Source: Hymenopus coronatus (taxonomy: Eukaryota; Arthropoda; Insecta; Mantodea; Hymenopodidae). Taken from it: a DNA stretch of 64,000 nucleotides. The translations under genes were made by a program, and so were the position numbers. Under the pieces are notes generated by a model. That model saw nothing but the letters and a program-made list of their open reading frames with translations, had not been told where the DNA came from and did no database searches. This document shows, piece after piece, positions 1-10,190 of this stretch (position 1 is the first letter of the stretch; every line of letters starts with the position of its first letter). The stretch spans positions 32,039,509 through 32,103,508 of the forward strand of contig CM060886.1 in NCBI GenBank assembly GCA_030762935.1, in the 5' to 3' direction.

Positions 1-589
1 AAACCCAAATCTCATCTCCTGTGACTATCAGTGTCAGAAATTCTTTGCGTCTTCATTATAACGGGTTAAAAGCTGAAGTGCACTACCCATCCGTTTTGTT
101 TTGTGTTGCTCAGTAAGAATCTTTGGTACCCAACGTGAGCAAAGTTTACGAAATTTTAGTTTTTCGGTAACAATTTCATGAATTAGTGATCGTGAGCTTT
201 GCGGAAATTCCATAGCAAGAGCACTAATTGAAAACCTGCAGTTTTCCTGGATCTTGTCATCAATCGCGTGAACTTGTTTTTCTGTAACCAAAGATGGTCG
301 TGCACTTCACTACGTCCTTCATTGAACTGTCGGAGCTATCTAGTCACCATTAAATCACCCATCGCATTTTGTCCGTAAACTTCGCAAATTTGCCGATAAA
401 TTTCAATTGGTTTCACTTTCCTAGCATTCACAAAACGAATCACAGATCTGATTTCACAAGCGGCGAGATTTTCAATCATCACCGACATTGTAAACAAGCA
501 CAACAAAGCGTATGTGGCTGACAGCGATCTCAAAATGGCGCACGTTTCTTCTCCTTGATACAGATACTGGATTCTGGACATACCTCGTA
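1..589 (-). pseudogene. Broken mariner (Tc1/mariner) transposase, 5' part
   Basis: This is the N-terminal part of a mariner-family transposase, the enzyme that cuts and pastes the element at TA sites. It reads on the minus strand from an ATG at 488, with the HTH-region text NLAACEIRSVIRF and VKPIEIYRQICEVYG typical of mariner. After GDLMVTR an in-frame TAG stands where mariner has a Trp. Text like LRQFNEGRSEVHD follows, then a short deletion and frame change before SLVTEKQVHAIDDK. The second frame runs to RYNEDAKNF, where another frameshift leads into VTGDEIWV, which holds the first catalytic Asp of the D,D34D triad. The rest lies outside the window. It is certainly inactive. Confidence 0.9.
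571..589 (-). repeat. Probable mariner 5' terminal inverted repeat
   Basis: About 85 bp upstream of the transposase ATG the minus strand reads TACGAGGTATGTCCAGAA. This resembles mariner terminal repeats of the type CGAGGTGTGTYCAGAAA and sits next to a TA dinucleotide, the mariner target. The partner repeat lies outside the window, so the assignment cannot be completed here. Confidence 0.55.
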
Positions 590-720
590 TTCCAGTATGT
601 ATTATATACTTAGTCATATACTATTACCATTTTGGCAATAATCCTCTGACTTACGGGAAGTATAATCGTGGATTATATGAGATCGAATGTGTGTGGTAGA
701 AAATAGAAATGATTTAACGA

Positions 721-746
721 GTTAAAGGGGGCTGTACAAATGAAAT
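721..746 (+). mobile_element. SINE-A 3'-end fragment
   Basis: GTTAAAGGGGGCT followed by ACAAATGAAA matches the 3' terminus of the full SINE-A copies at 5812, 9033 and 30598. Only about 26 bp remain, as expected of a heavily 5'-truncated copy. It abuts the start of the next R880 unit. Confidence 0.6.
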
Positions 747-751
747 AAAAA

Positions 752-1555
752 TCTGATGTGCTCCATTCTCTACATCTCTGTAACAAATTATTGTTAATAA
801 GCTTATGCTTCAAACAGTCTTATTACTTGAAGCGAAATAAGTGACAACTATAGGTTAAAGTGAAAGCCAAAAGCTGGTTGCTATATGACTGATGTTCCTT
901 TGTTTGTATGGACCGGAGTTGACAAATTCCTGTATGAGAAAAGTATACGTTTTTTAAAGCTGAAACCAAAAACAAGCACACTCAAAAACGATGAACTCTA
1001 AGAAAAAAAAAATGAATATAACAAATTGTGTGTTTTATCGTCATCTACATGTTTTTATGGTAAGTTTTTGTTCATCTCTTACAGTTTAGCAGTTATGCAA
1101 AATTCCGTAAAATTAATCCAGAGTAAACTAGTCATCAGAGGCAATTCCCAGAAAATTCAAGATTTACATATTATTTCCCAGGTAAATATCTTTAATATAC
1201 GAAATTTTAATCAAAATCGTCGGAACTATATTTGAAAAAATTAAAATTTTCGAAAAAAGTTCTATGTAAAGGTTAGTTGGGGGTGGGGGATTTTCTTGAA
1301 ATCTTCGTGTCGTATCCCTGGAAGATACTGAACTTAAATACCATGTTTGGTATTTTACCGACTTTTCGTTTTTGAGTAATCGTGGTCAAAGGCACACGGA
1401 AACACACACACACAGACCTTTTTTTGCTTTTTTGTTTGTGAGATATAGGGAACCCTAAAGTCTATATTTCCGTTGAAATCTTGGTATCGAATTTTTGGTG
1501 GAGTGCAATACCTTCTCTATACACTATGTACATAGTACATGTAGAGAAAATAAAA
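752..1555 (+). mobile_element. R880 repeat, subfamily A, near full length
   Basis: It starts TCTGATGTG and ends in the 3' hairpin around CTATGTACATAG followed by GTAGAGAAAATAAAA. The part after CCATTC lacks the usual CACATGACTTT, a small 5' deletion. The internal CA tract lies at about 1395-1415. Confidence 0.85.
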
Positions 1556-2074
1556 CTCTTAATTTCACAAACGAAATTTATTTCGTTTCTCTCCTAGAAA
1601 AACATTTAATTTACATGCATTTATTTATTTTGTTGGTTATAAAATGGCACACAGAGCAGTAGCTCTGTAGTGTTACTGTTGTCACGTAAATTGCTCGAAA
1701 CGTTTCGTTTACTGTCATTTTTCTTTTTGACGCAGTTTCCTGCCAGAAATCTCATTTGTATCTTTATTTAATAAGCTTTAGTTCATTTTCGAATCTAGTA
1801 CTTCCTTGTTGGCTCTTCGTGACCTACTGCTACATTAAGTTTGTCTTCAGGTTTATTCAAATTTAAAACTCAAGTGATCTGCCAGTCTGAATTTTAATGC
1901 CCATAAAACTGCAACTTCAATGAATTCACTTCATTTCGATTGCGAGAAGCCGAGGCCCAATACAGTTCCATTTTATATGAAATGGGATTACAAAAAGTGT
2001 AATAAAATAAGTATCACATCCAAATATCATTATATTTTCTGCACATGTTTGCATAAGAATAACACTCATTACAC
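1556..2074. other. AT-rich spacer, no feature recognised
   Basis: I see no coding signal, SINE head or tandem repeat here. Weak similarity of the last 100 bp to mitochondrial sequence downstream of the nad5 copy is possible but not convincing. Confidence 0.5.
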
Positions 2075-2778
2075 GACATATCTTTGTAAAACAATAGAGT
2101 ATGCCACATAAAGCCAAATTTGATACTATAAAACAAGCAGAAGTCAAAGATATAAAAATTGATAAATTTCCTATAAAACGAATATCCTGAATTTTTTTTT
2201 ACATTATGAATGACCATTCCTGCACATATAAATAATAAAGCTTTAAATAAAGCATGAGTCAATAAATGAGGAAAAGCTAAAGCAGCAAATCCTATAGATA
2301 AAATTTTTATTATTAAGAATCATTGTTTTAAGGTGGATAAAGCAATTATTTTTTTTAAATCATATTCAAAATCAGCCCCTAATCCTGATATAAATATTGT
2401 TAGAACAGAAGTTACCAACAAAAATGTTAACAATCATCCAGGAAAAGCTCCTGCTGTAACCAAGATTAAAGAATGCCCTAATGCAGGTACAGGAGTAGGA
2501 GCTGATATAGCAGCTGGCAATCACGTCGAAAAAAGAATTTAAGCACTTTTATTTATACCGGCTGAAACAACTAAGAATGAAATCAAATACATCTCATCTT
2601 TATTTAATAAAAAATCCAAGTAAAAAACATAATTTCATCTTCCAAAATTTATTATTCATGCAGTAGCTATTGCTAAAGCAACATCTCCTATTAGATTAGA
2701 TTAAGCAGTTAATATACCAGCATTATAATACTTTACATTCTCATAATAAATAACTAAACAATAAGAAACCAAACCTTG
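2075..2778 (-). pseudogene. nad5: Nuclear copy of mitochondrial nad5 (NUMT)
   Basis: On the minus strand this reads as the middle of NADH dehydrogenase subunit 5, a proton-pumping membrane subunit of complex I. Diagnostic stretches in order are GLVSYCLVIYY, KYYNAGILTA, GDVALA, NYVFYLDF, WLPAA, APTPVPALGHS, LVTAGAFPGW, SGLGADFEYDLKK, LTHALFKALLF and SNLALCG. Trp positions are written TGA (for example STW, PGW, KQW) and the Ser of GSWNY is AGA. This fits the invertebrate mitochondrial code and not nuclear translation. TAA stops after ILTA and after NKSA, plus a frameshift near 2150, show it is dead. It covers roughly the middle third of the gene, with ragged ends in nuclear repeat-rich DNA, which argues against mitochondrial contamination. 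Confidence 0.93.
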
Positions 2779-3016
2779 TTAATACATTTTTCATACGTTA
2801 AAACAATATCTATATAGTTGAAGATAATAATTATGTTGTTGTAGCATTCAGTTAATAGAGACTGCTAAAATAAACTCAGTAGTAAGATGCGTACATTATT
2901 TTAAAAACAGGCAAATATGCATATTAAACGTATTACACCAGAAGTTTTGCTATCTTTAAAACAAACACTTTATTTTAAATAGCTATATGTGTCACAATCA
3001 TGTCCGAGACATCCAT

Positions 3017-3900
3017 TTTTACTTTCTCTATACGTACTATGTACATAGTGTATAGAGAAGGTATTGCACTCCACCCAAAAAATTCGATAGCGACATTTCA
3101 CCGGAAACATATGTTTTAGGGTCCCCTTTATCTAAAAAAAAAGCATTTTCGGAAAAAGGTCCGCGTGTGTGTGTGTGTGTCCCTGTGTCTGTGTCTGAGA
3201 ACACGATAACTCAAAAACGAAAAGTTGGTAAAACACCAAACTTGGTATTTAAGTTTAGTATCTTCCAGGGATGCGACACGAAGATTTTGAGAAAAATCCC
3301 CGCACCCCGAACTATCCTTTACATGGAACTTTTTTCGAAAATTTTGATTTTCTCAAAAATGGCTCTAACGATTTTGATTAAAATTTCGTATGTTAAAGAC
3401 ATTTTACCTGAAAAATGCAATGTATATCTTGAATTTTCTGGGAATAGCCTCTGAAGAGTAGTTTATTCCGGATGAATTTTACTGAATTTTGAATAACTGC
3501 TAAACCGTAAGAGGTGGACAAAACTTACTACACAAAAAATGTAGAGCACCTTAAAACACACAATTTATGCTGTATACATTTTTTTCGTGTAGTTCGTCGT
3601 TTTTGAGACATTTCTTATTTTTGGTTTCTGCTATGAATAACTTATACATTTCTCATACAGGAATTTGTCAACTGCTGTCCATACAAACAAAGGAACTTCA
3701 GTGACTTAGCAACCAGCTTTTGATTATCATTTTAACCTATGGTACTCCCTTATTTCACCTCTACTTACAAGGAAGCAAGTAATATGGCTATTTTTGCTAA
3801 TGTTTTACTTATTAGCATGAAGGAAATAGAAGTATAACATTTTTAAGAATAATATGTTGCAGGGATATAGAGAAAGTCATGTGAATGGTACACATCATTT
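3017..3900 (-). mobile_element. R880 repeat, subfamily A, full length
   Basis: The minus-strand 3' hairpin lies at 3023-3062 (CTATGTACATAG-type centre) and the 5' end at about 3875-3900 (CATGTGAATGG on the plus strand). A GT tract at 3165-3182 is the variable internal microsatellite. The length is close to the 880-bp unit. Confidence 0.88.
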
Positions 3901-3939
3901 TTTTTTCTAAAATCATTTTCTTTTCTATTCAGACAGACT

Positions 3940-4030
3940 TAAAACATTGTTTCCGGTGAAATCTCGGATTCAGAATTTTGGATGCAGTGTCATATTTCCC
4001 GTTCTTACTATACGCAGTAGAAAAACGCAA
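3940..4030 (+). mobile_element. R880 3'-end fragment, decayed
   Basis: TTTCCGGTGAAATCTCGG is the conserved block about 75 bp before the R880 3' end. The hairpin is degraded to TACTATACGCAGTAGAAAAA. Confidence 0.6.
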
Positions 4031-4073
4031 CACATAACTGGTCCTTAAACTATGAAAAGGAACACACTATTAA
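4008..4073 (+). repeat. R880 end plus flank, duplicated at 6204-6273
   Basis: A degraded R880 3' end is followed by ACGCAACACATAA and, after about 30 bp, ACACACTATTAA. The same downstream sequence follows an R880 3' tip at 6204-6273, although it is not part of the normal R880 unit. Confidence 0.7.
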
Positions 4074-4078
4074 AGACT

Positions 4079-4876
4079 TCCGATGTGTTACATTCAAATG
4101 ACTTTCTGTAAATCGATGTAACAAGTTATTGTTAAAAAGCATATTCTACTTAATGATAAAAATTAGCACAAATTGTCTTAATTACTTGCTTCCTTGTAAA
4201 TAGAAGGAAAATAAGGGAATACACTAGGCTAAAACGATAGTCAAATATTTTAAAAGCCGGTTGCCATGTGACTGATATCCATTTCTATGAATTTTATGTA
4301 TTTTATATCTGAAATAAATAACAAGGAATATCTCAGAAATGGTAAGCTCAACGAAAAAAAAATTACATTACATAAATTGTGTGTTTTGACGTGATCTACG
4401 TTTTTTGTGTAGTAAGTTTTTGCCTATCTCTTACGGTTTACCAGTTACGCAAAACTCAGCAAAATTCATTGAGAATAAAGAGGTTTTCAGAGACTATTCT
4501 CAGAAAATTAAATATATACATTTTATTTGCCATATAGATATCTTTAATATACGGTATTTTAATCAGTTTTTTTTTTAAGAAAATCGAAATTCTCAAATTT
4601 TTTCCATGTAAAGGGTAGTTTGAGGTGGGGGTATTTTTCTAAAACTCTTCGTGTCACATCCCAGAAAGATACTAAACATAAATACCAAGTTTGGTATTTT
4701 ACCGACTTTTCGCTTTTGAGTTATCGTATTCAAAGACACACGGACGTTTTTCGGCAAGTGATTTTTTTTTTTGGATACAGTGGACCCTAAAACATATATT
4801 TCTGGTGAAATCTCGGTATCGAATTTTTGGGTGTAATGCAATGCCTTCTCTATACACTATGTACACATAGTAACTG
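4079..4876 (+). mobile_element. R880 repeat, subfamily A
   Basis: It starts TCCGATGTGTTAC and ends in the hairpin region CTATGTACACATAG. The final GAGAAAGTAAAA is missing. The internal microsatellite is reduced to a few CA steps. Confidence 0.82.
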
Positions 4877-5798
4877 TACACATTGGGACTACAGGAGAAG
4901 AGTTGAAGAGAGTAGAGTATGGAAAGAGAGGGTAGAAGAAGGATCCTTGTAGAGAAAGAGAGAGGGGGGGGTCATGGAGGAGAGTCGCGGATAACCTAGG
5001 AGGCGAACAAGGAGGACTGTTTAGGAGATATCCATGAAACTAGAGAGAGAGGAGTTGCTTTGTGATGGAGTGTGTGTAAAGGTGAAAGTGTTGTGCGCCA
5101 TTTTGGCGGTGGTGAAGTGAATGTTTTGGCGAAATTTAGTTAGAATACATGTTAAGTGATAAATGGTGAGGTGGAAGTGTTAAATGAAAAAGAAAAGAAG
5201 GTATATATAATTAAAATAAATAAGTTCATTATATTATAATATAGTTAATATTATTAACTAATTACTTAGAATCACTAAAAGTAAATATATGTAAAGTAGG
5301 CAAATTATTAAAAAAATTGCATTATAATAAATTTATAAAATAAAGAAATGAAGTAGTTATTAACTAAAAGGTTAAATTGAGAGAATAAATTGATTTATTT
5401 AATATTTTAGATAAACAAAGTATGATAAAAAACAAATATAATAATAATAATCTTAATATTAACAATAATAAGAGTACACAATAATGGCCCGTTCGTGGAT
5501 TTAATAAACTTAACTAGTAGAATATTAACATATATGGGCTGAGCTGGTTTCCAGCACATTTTCCGCTGGCTTCCAGTAAATATTAGACATAATTGTATTT
5601 TTACGTTTATTATTTTTGCCTTAATTTACCCCCTGTCGTCTAGTTTTAGTTAGTGTAATAAACATACTTATTCTTTTCTCATTTCTTGGAAGTAAGTTAT
5701 TACTATTTTATTTTATTTAGTTTGATATAGTATCTTTTTTCATTTCGTTATTTTATTTTGATTTATAAGTTGTATTAGGTTAAGTTATCTGAAATATA
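4877..5798. other. Purine-rich then AT-rich spacer
   Basis: Bases 4885-5190 are strongly purine-biased on the plus strand (runs of GAGAG and GGAGG). Bases 5190-5800 are very AT-rich. I see no ORF of interest, no SINE head and no R880 block. Confidence 0.6.
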
Positions 5799-5811
5799 TA
5801 TTGTAACTTTT

Positions 5812-6093
5812 TTTTTTATTGTTTCATTTGTATAGCCCCCTTTAACTCCAATGGTCATATCGGGGGCTTTCACTTGTGAAACAAATCGTATTACTGTAGG
5901 TTAGAACATTAGGTTAATCATTATTATATTACTAATACACACGCACTTTCACTCTCACATTCACACTTCCAGACTCTGTGGGGGATAGGGAATAAATCTG
6001 GTTAAAGAAACATTCCCCGCCCCAGCCGGGAATCGAACCCGCGACCTCCGCGTGAGAAGCCAGATCGCTGACCACTCGACCACGGAGGCAGTC
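5812..6093 (-). mobile_element. SINE-A, full length, with target-site duplication
   Basis: A tRNA-derived retroposon, transcribed by RNA polymerase III and copied by a LINE reverse transcriptase in trans. The minus strand starts with a tRNA-like head containing an A box (TGGTCGAGTGG) and a B box (GGTTCGATTCCC). A conserved middle (CCCTATCCCCCACAGAGTCTGG) follows, and the 3' end carries AGCCCCC and GGGGGCT, which can pair as a stem. It is flanked by a perfect 13-bp duplication, TATTGTAACTTTT, at 5799-5811 and 6094-6106. Confidence 0.93.
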
Positions 6094-6203
6094 TATTGTA
6101 ACTTTTGTGTATTGTTTTTTGGGAAATAAATATAACGATTGTATATATGTCCCGGTATAGTAACCAAGATGCCGGAGTAGGATAATTAGATTTTATTTAT
6201 TTA

Positions 6204-6273
6204 TAGTACGTGTAAAGAAAGTAAAAACGCAACACATAATATGTCCTTAAGTATGCAAAGGCACACACTATTA
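6204..6273 (+). repeat. R880 3' tip plus flank, second copy of 4008-4073
   Basis: Only the last 23 bp of R880 (TAGTACGTG...GAAAGTAAAA) are present. They are followed by the same roughly 47 bp of non-R880 sequence seen after the R880 end at 4030. Confidence 0.7.
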
Positions 6274-6900
6274 ACATAGAAAATTACAGCACTACGCAAT
6301 TGATGTTCTATTCCCGTAAATATGAAGCATGGGTTTGTATACAGGAATGCTTACGATCCTAAACAAAATAGGCAAATGCTGAACTTGAGCTATAAATAAC
6401 TTCTCCTTACCCCTATCACACACACACCAACTATACACAATACACCAGACCACACTATATCTTACTCCCGTCACCCCATCCACACACATTACATGCTGGT
6501 TTACATCTTCGCAGGTCCTAGTTGATCCTGTTCTACAGACTTAAAGGACACTGGTATCGCTTATCCCAGAATAACACGAGTTGGGATCATTAGATGAAGT
6601 TAACAGCTTTACAAGTTCATAAACGCAAATTATAACTTATAAAATAATGCGGCAGGCGAACATACTAATGCAAACCATACAAAATTATATTCTCTTCAAG
6701 TTCAAAATCAGCGTGGGTTACTTGGTTGCTAAGCGCTAACCTACGCTTTCTTCTGGAACTAGGGGAACCATACCTTGTGAATTTTTTCCAATTTATCAGA
6801 AAAATCATGTTTAGTTTAAATAATTCTTTAAAGCATAGACCCGCAATGAATAAAGTAGATATTATATTCTTTTAATTACGTGATGTACTGCATATAATTA
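6274..6900. other. Unique spacer, no feature recognised
   Basis: A short CA-rich patch lies at about 6418-6490. I see no coding signal, SINE box or R880 block. Confidence 0.5.
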
Positions 6901-7384
6901 GTGTATGTATGTATGTATGTATGTATGTATGTATGTATGTATGTATGTATGTATGTATGTATGTATGTATGTATGTATGTATGTATGTATGTATGTATGT
7001 ATGTATGTATGTATGTATGTATGTATGTATGTATGTATGTATGTATGTATGTATGTATGTATGTATGTATGTATGTATGTATGTATGTATGTATGTATGT
7101 ATGTATGTATGTATGTATGTATGTATGTATGTATGTATGTATGTATGTATGTATGTATGTATGTATGTATGTATGTATGTATGTATGTATGTATGTATGT
7201 ATGTATGTATGTATGTATGTATGTATGTATGTATGTATGTATGTATGTATGTATGTATGTATGTATGTATGTATGTATGTATGTATGTATGTATGTATGT
7301 ATGTATGTATGTATGTACGTATGCATGTATGTATGCATGTATGCATGTAAGTATGCATGTATGTATGCATGTATGTATGCATAC
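6901..7384. repeat. (ATGT)n microsatellite, about 480 bp
   Basis: About 100 uninterrupted ATGT units run to about 7316. The last 70 bp carry interspersed ATGC and a few single changes. All three frames on the plus strand and two on the minus strand are open by composition only, giving meaningless repeating MYVC or IHTY peptides. Confidence 0.98.
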
Positions 7385-7387
7385 TTA

Positions 7388-7716
7388 ACAGAAAATTTAG
7401 AGCTCGTTAAAACACACGATTTATGTCATATAGGTACCTTTTTTTTCGTGGAGTGAATTGTTTTTGAGATATTCTTTGTTATTGCTTTCAGTTTTAAAAT
7501 GTTGTTAACTTCTGTCCATACAAACAAAGGAGCTTAAGCCATAAAGCAACAAACTTTAGTCTATGCTATTCCCTTATTTCCCTTCTGCTTGCATGGAAGC
7601 AAGTAATTTCTGCTAATTTTTTCTCGATTAGCATGAAGTAAACAGAAGCATAAGCTTTTTAACAACAATTTGTTGCAGATATGTAGAGAAAGTCATGTGA
7701 ATGGAACACTTAAGAT
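7388..7716 (-). mobile_element. R880 5'-half fragment
   Basis: The plus strand shows the R880 reverse-complement blocks TTAAAACACACGATTTATGTC, CCATACAAACAAAGGA and the 5' tip GTCATGTGAATGGAACAC. The 3' half is missing, replaced at 7384 by the ATGT array. Confidence 0.82.
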
Positions 7717-7727
7717 TTTTTTTTTTT

Positions 7728-8005
7728 TTTGGTATCTAACCTTTTCTGAGATATTCCTTATTATTGACTTCAATTTTTCAATAGCTATACTTTTCTCAGA
7801 TGGGAAATCGATACTCAGTCGTTTATAACTATTATGTAAAGAGAACAGAATTTCGAAACCACCACATACCAAGAGCTCTTAACAGATTTGACAATAAATT
7901 AGTTTAATGTGTTCTCTTATTTCCAATATGCCTACAAGAACATATGTATTAAACGTTTTCTTAATTATTATGAAGGAGATAGAAGAATAAGCTTTCACAA
8001 GAATG
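7728..8005 (-). mobile_element. R880 5'-half fragment, diverged
   Basis: It shows the conserved blocks GAGATATTCCTTATTATTG, TTTTCTCA and GAAGGAGATAGAAGAATAAGC, but breaks off before the 5' tip and runs straight into the next copy. Confidence 0.6.
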
Positions 8006-8780
8006 TTCCGCTCGAGTCCGAAAAAAACATTTTTAGAAATTGTGTGTGCTGTGTGTTTGTAAACAGCATAGCTCAAAACTGAAAATACCATTAAATACCA
8101 AACTTGGTATTTAAGTTTAGTAGATATCTTCCAAAGATGCGATACGAAGATTTTCAAGAGAATCACCCCACCTCAAACTACCCTTTACATGAAATTTTTT
8201 TTTGAAAATGTTGTTTTCTCAAAAAGGCTCTAACGATGATAATTAAAATACTGCACACTAAACATATTTGCATCAAAAATTCAATGTATGTTACTGATAT
8301 TTACATGCTAAATAAAATGTATATTCTTATTTTCTGGGAATAGCCTCTGAAAACCTCTTTATTCTGGATGAGTTTTGCAGAATTTTACATTACGATTAAA
8401 CTGTAAGATATAGTCAAAAACTTACTATAGAGAATAGATCTTATTATAACATATAATATATGTCATATACGTTTTTCTTGTAGAGTTGACCGTTTTCGAG
8501 ATATTCCTTGTTTCACTGTTAAAAGACCTAACGTTTCCCAAACGGAACCATGCTCAATTGCTTCACATAACGACCAAATATTAAAAGATTTGACTATTTC
8601 TTTAGCTCAATATACTACTTTATTTCCCTTCTATTTCATATAAGTAAGTAGTAAAACCAATTATGTTAAGGGTTGTCTCGACTAGCATGATATACGAGAT
8701 AAAAGAATAGACTTTTGCAAGAATAGTTTGTGTATGGAACAGCTAGAGAAAGTTATGTGAATGGAACATATCAGAATTTT
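8006..8780 (-). mobile_element. R880 repeat lacking the 3' hairpin
   Basis: It runs from the GT-rich microsatellite zone (8040-8065) through the TACCAAACTTGGTA palindrome to the 5' tip at GTGAATGGAACATATCAGA. The last 100 bp with the hairpin are absent, and the sequence is more diverged than most copies. Confidence 0.72.
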
Positions 8781-8828
8781 GTAGAATAGGTAGGAAGGGT
8801 CATGCAAATGTAACACATCAGAATTTTT
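8781..8828 (-). mobile_element. Duplicated R880 5' tip
   Basis: GTCATGCAAATGTAACACATC followed by AGAATTTTT repeats the 5' tip that ends the preceding copy, so two tips stand in tandem. Confidence 0.55.
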
Positions 8829-9032
8829 GTATTATTTTCAATTCTAGTTTATTAATATTAAGCAATTATGTGATGAACTAACAATTTTCATATTTTTGAA
8901 TTAACCTCAGAAAAATAGACTAGAAGTCCATGAGTATTTTATCTCAATCTAGTTTTGGGCAGGAGGAGGGGAAAAAGGGCTGACGAATTTATTGCAAGAA
9001 ATACTTCGTAATATACAAACGATAATTGCCAA

Positions 9033-9306
9033 GACTGCCCGTGGTGGAGTGGTCAGCGAGCTGACTTCTCACACGGGGTCCCGGGTTCGATTCCCGGCTG
9101 GGGCGGGGAATTTTTTTCTCTAGCCAGAACTCTTCCCTATCCCCCATAGAGTCTGGAGATTTGTATGTGAGTGTGAATGTGTAAAACCAACGTAAAAAAA
9201 AAAAAAAAAAAACCTACAGACAACGAGTTGTTTCAAGTGGAAAGCCCCCGATATGACCTTAGATGTTAAAGGGGGCTATATAACTGAAACAATAACAACA
9301 AAGAAA
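9033..9306 (+). mobile_element. SINE-A, full length, with target-site duplication
   Basis: It has an A box (TGGTGGAGTGG), a B box (GGTTCGATTCCC), the central CCCTATCCCCCATAGAGTCTGG and an A-rich stretch at about 9187-9210. The tail pairs AGCCCCC with GGGGGCT. A perfect 11-bp duplication ATAATTGCCAA flanks it at 9022-9032 and 9307-9317. Confidence 0.94.
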
Positions 9307-9345
9307 ATAATTGCCAACTTCTAGCACAATTTCTATAAAACAAAA

Positions 9346-9989
9346 TCTTATGCGTTCCCTTCACATGCCTTTCTCTAAAGCTCTGCAACAAATTATTGTT
9401 AAAAAGCTTATTGTTCTTTTTACTTTATGCTCATCGAGAAAAAAATAGCAGAAATTGTGTTATCACCTGCTTCCTTGTAATGTAGAAGGAACATTACGGA
9501 GTACCATTGGCTAAAGCGATAGTTAAATGCTTTAAAAGCTGGTTGCTATGTGATTGAAGTTCGTTTGTATGACCAGGATTTGACAAAATACCAGTTTGAG
9601 AAAAGTATAAGTATTTTAAAACTACAACTAACAACAAGGGATATCTAAAAGAACGGTCAACTCCACGAAAAAAATTATGTAACATAAATTGTGTTTTATT
9701 GAGTTCTAAGTCTTTCGAAAAGCAAGTTTTTGTATATCTCTTACGGTTTAAGAGTTACTCAAAATTCCGTAATGCCTATCCAGAATCAAGTTGTCTCCAG
9801 AGGGTTTTCTCAAAAAATTCAAGAAATATATTTTAAATATACTAATATATGATATTTTAAGCAAAATCGTTAGAGCCATTTTTGAGAAAATCAAACTTTT
9901 CAAAAATTTTCCATGTAAAGGGTAGTTGGTAGTTCTTGAAAATTTTCGTGTTGCATCCTTGGAAGATAATAAACATAAATACCAAACTC
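9346..9989 (+). mobile_element. R880 repeat, 3' truncated
   Basis: It begins TCTTATGCGTTCCCTTCACATG and includes AGCTGGTTGCTATGTGA, but stops at the palindrome half TACCAAACT. The last 200 bp are lost. Confidence 0.8.
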
Positions 9990-10190
9990 ATTACTTCAGT
10001 CATAGAGACTGCTTGATAATTAGGGCTGGATGAAGTCAATCGTAATTTAGATAAATATGAAAGCTTGATGGAAGAAAACCTATTTTACGATCTATGGCTT
10101 TTTGTTTGTTCCAAAATGTATAGAAGGGACAAGAAAGCAAACAGCGAGGAAGTGTTATGAGGGATGGAGGTAGAGAGCATCGTTAATTAT

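Noticed and set aside
2333..2542. Plus-strand 69-codon ORF in the nad5 copy
   Set aside because: It is the antisense shadow of the mitochondrial gene. The minus strand reads as nad5 with the mitochondrial code.
4900..5190. Purine-rich G-runs as a possible regulatory or G-quadruplex element
   Set aside because: G-runs are mostly single or double. Only one GGGGGGGG run occurs, with no regular spacing.
6876..7456. Long open frames encoding repeating MYVC or IHTY peptides
   Set aside because: They arise only because the ATGT tetramer has no stop in these frames. No promoter, start context or complexity supports a protein.
9036..9105. Possible tRNA gene
   Set aside because: A and B boxes are present, but the sequence continues into a SINE body, is repeated elsewhere with target duplications, and does not fold into a normal acceptor stem.
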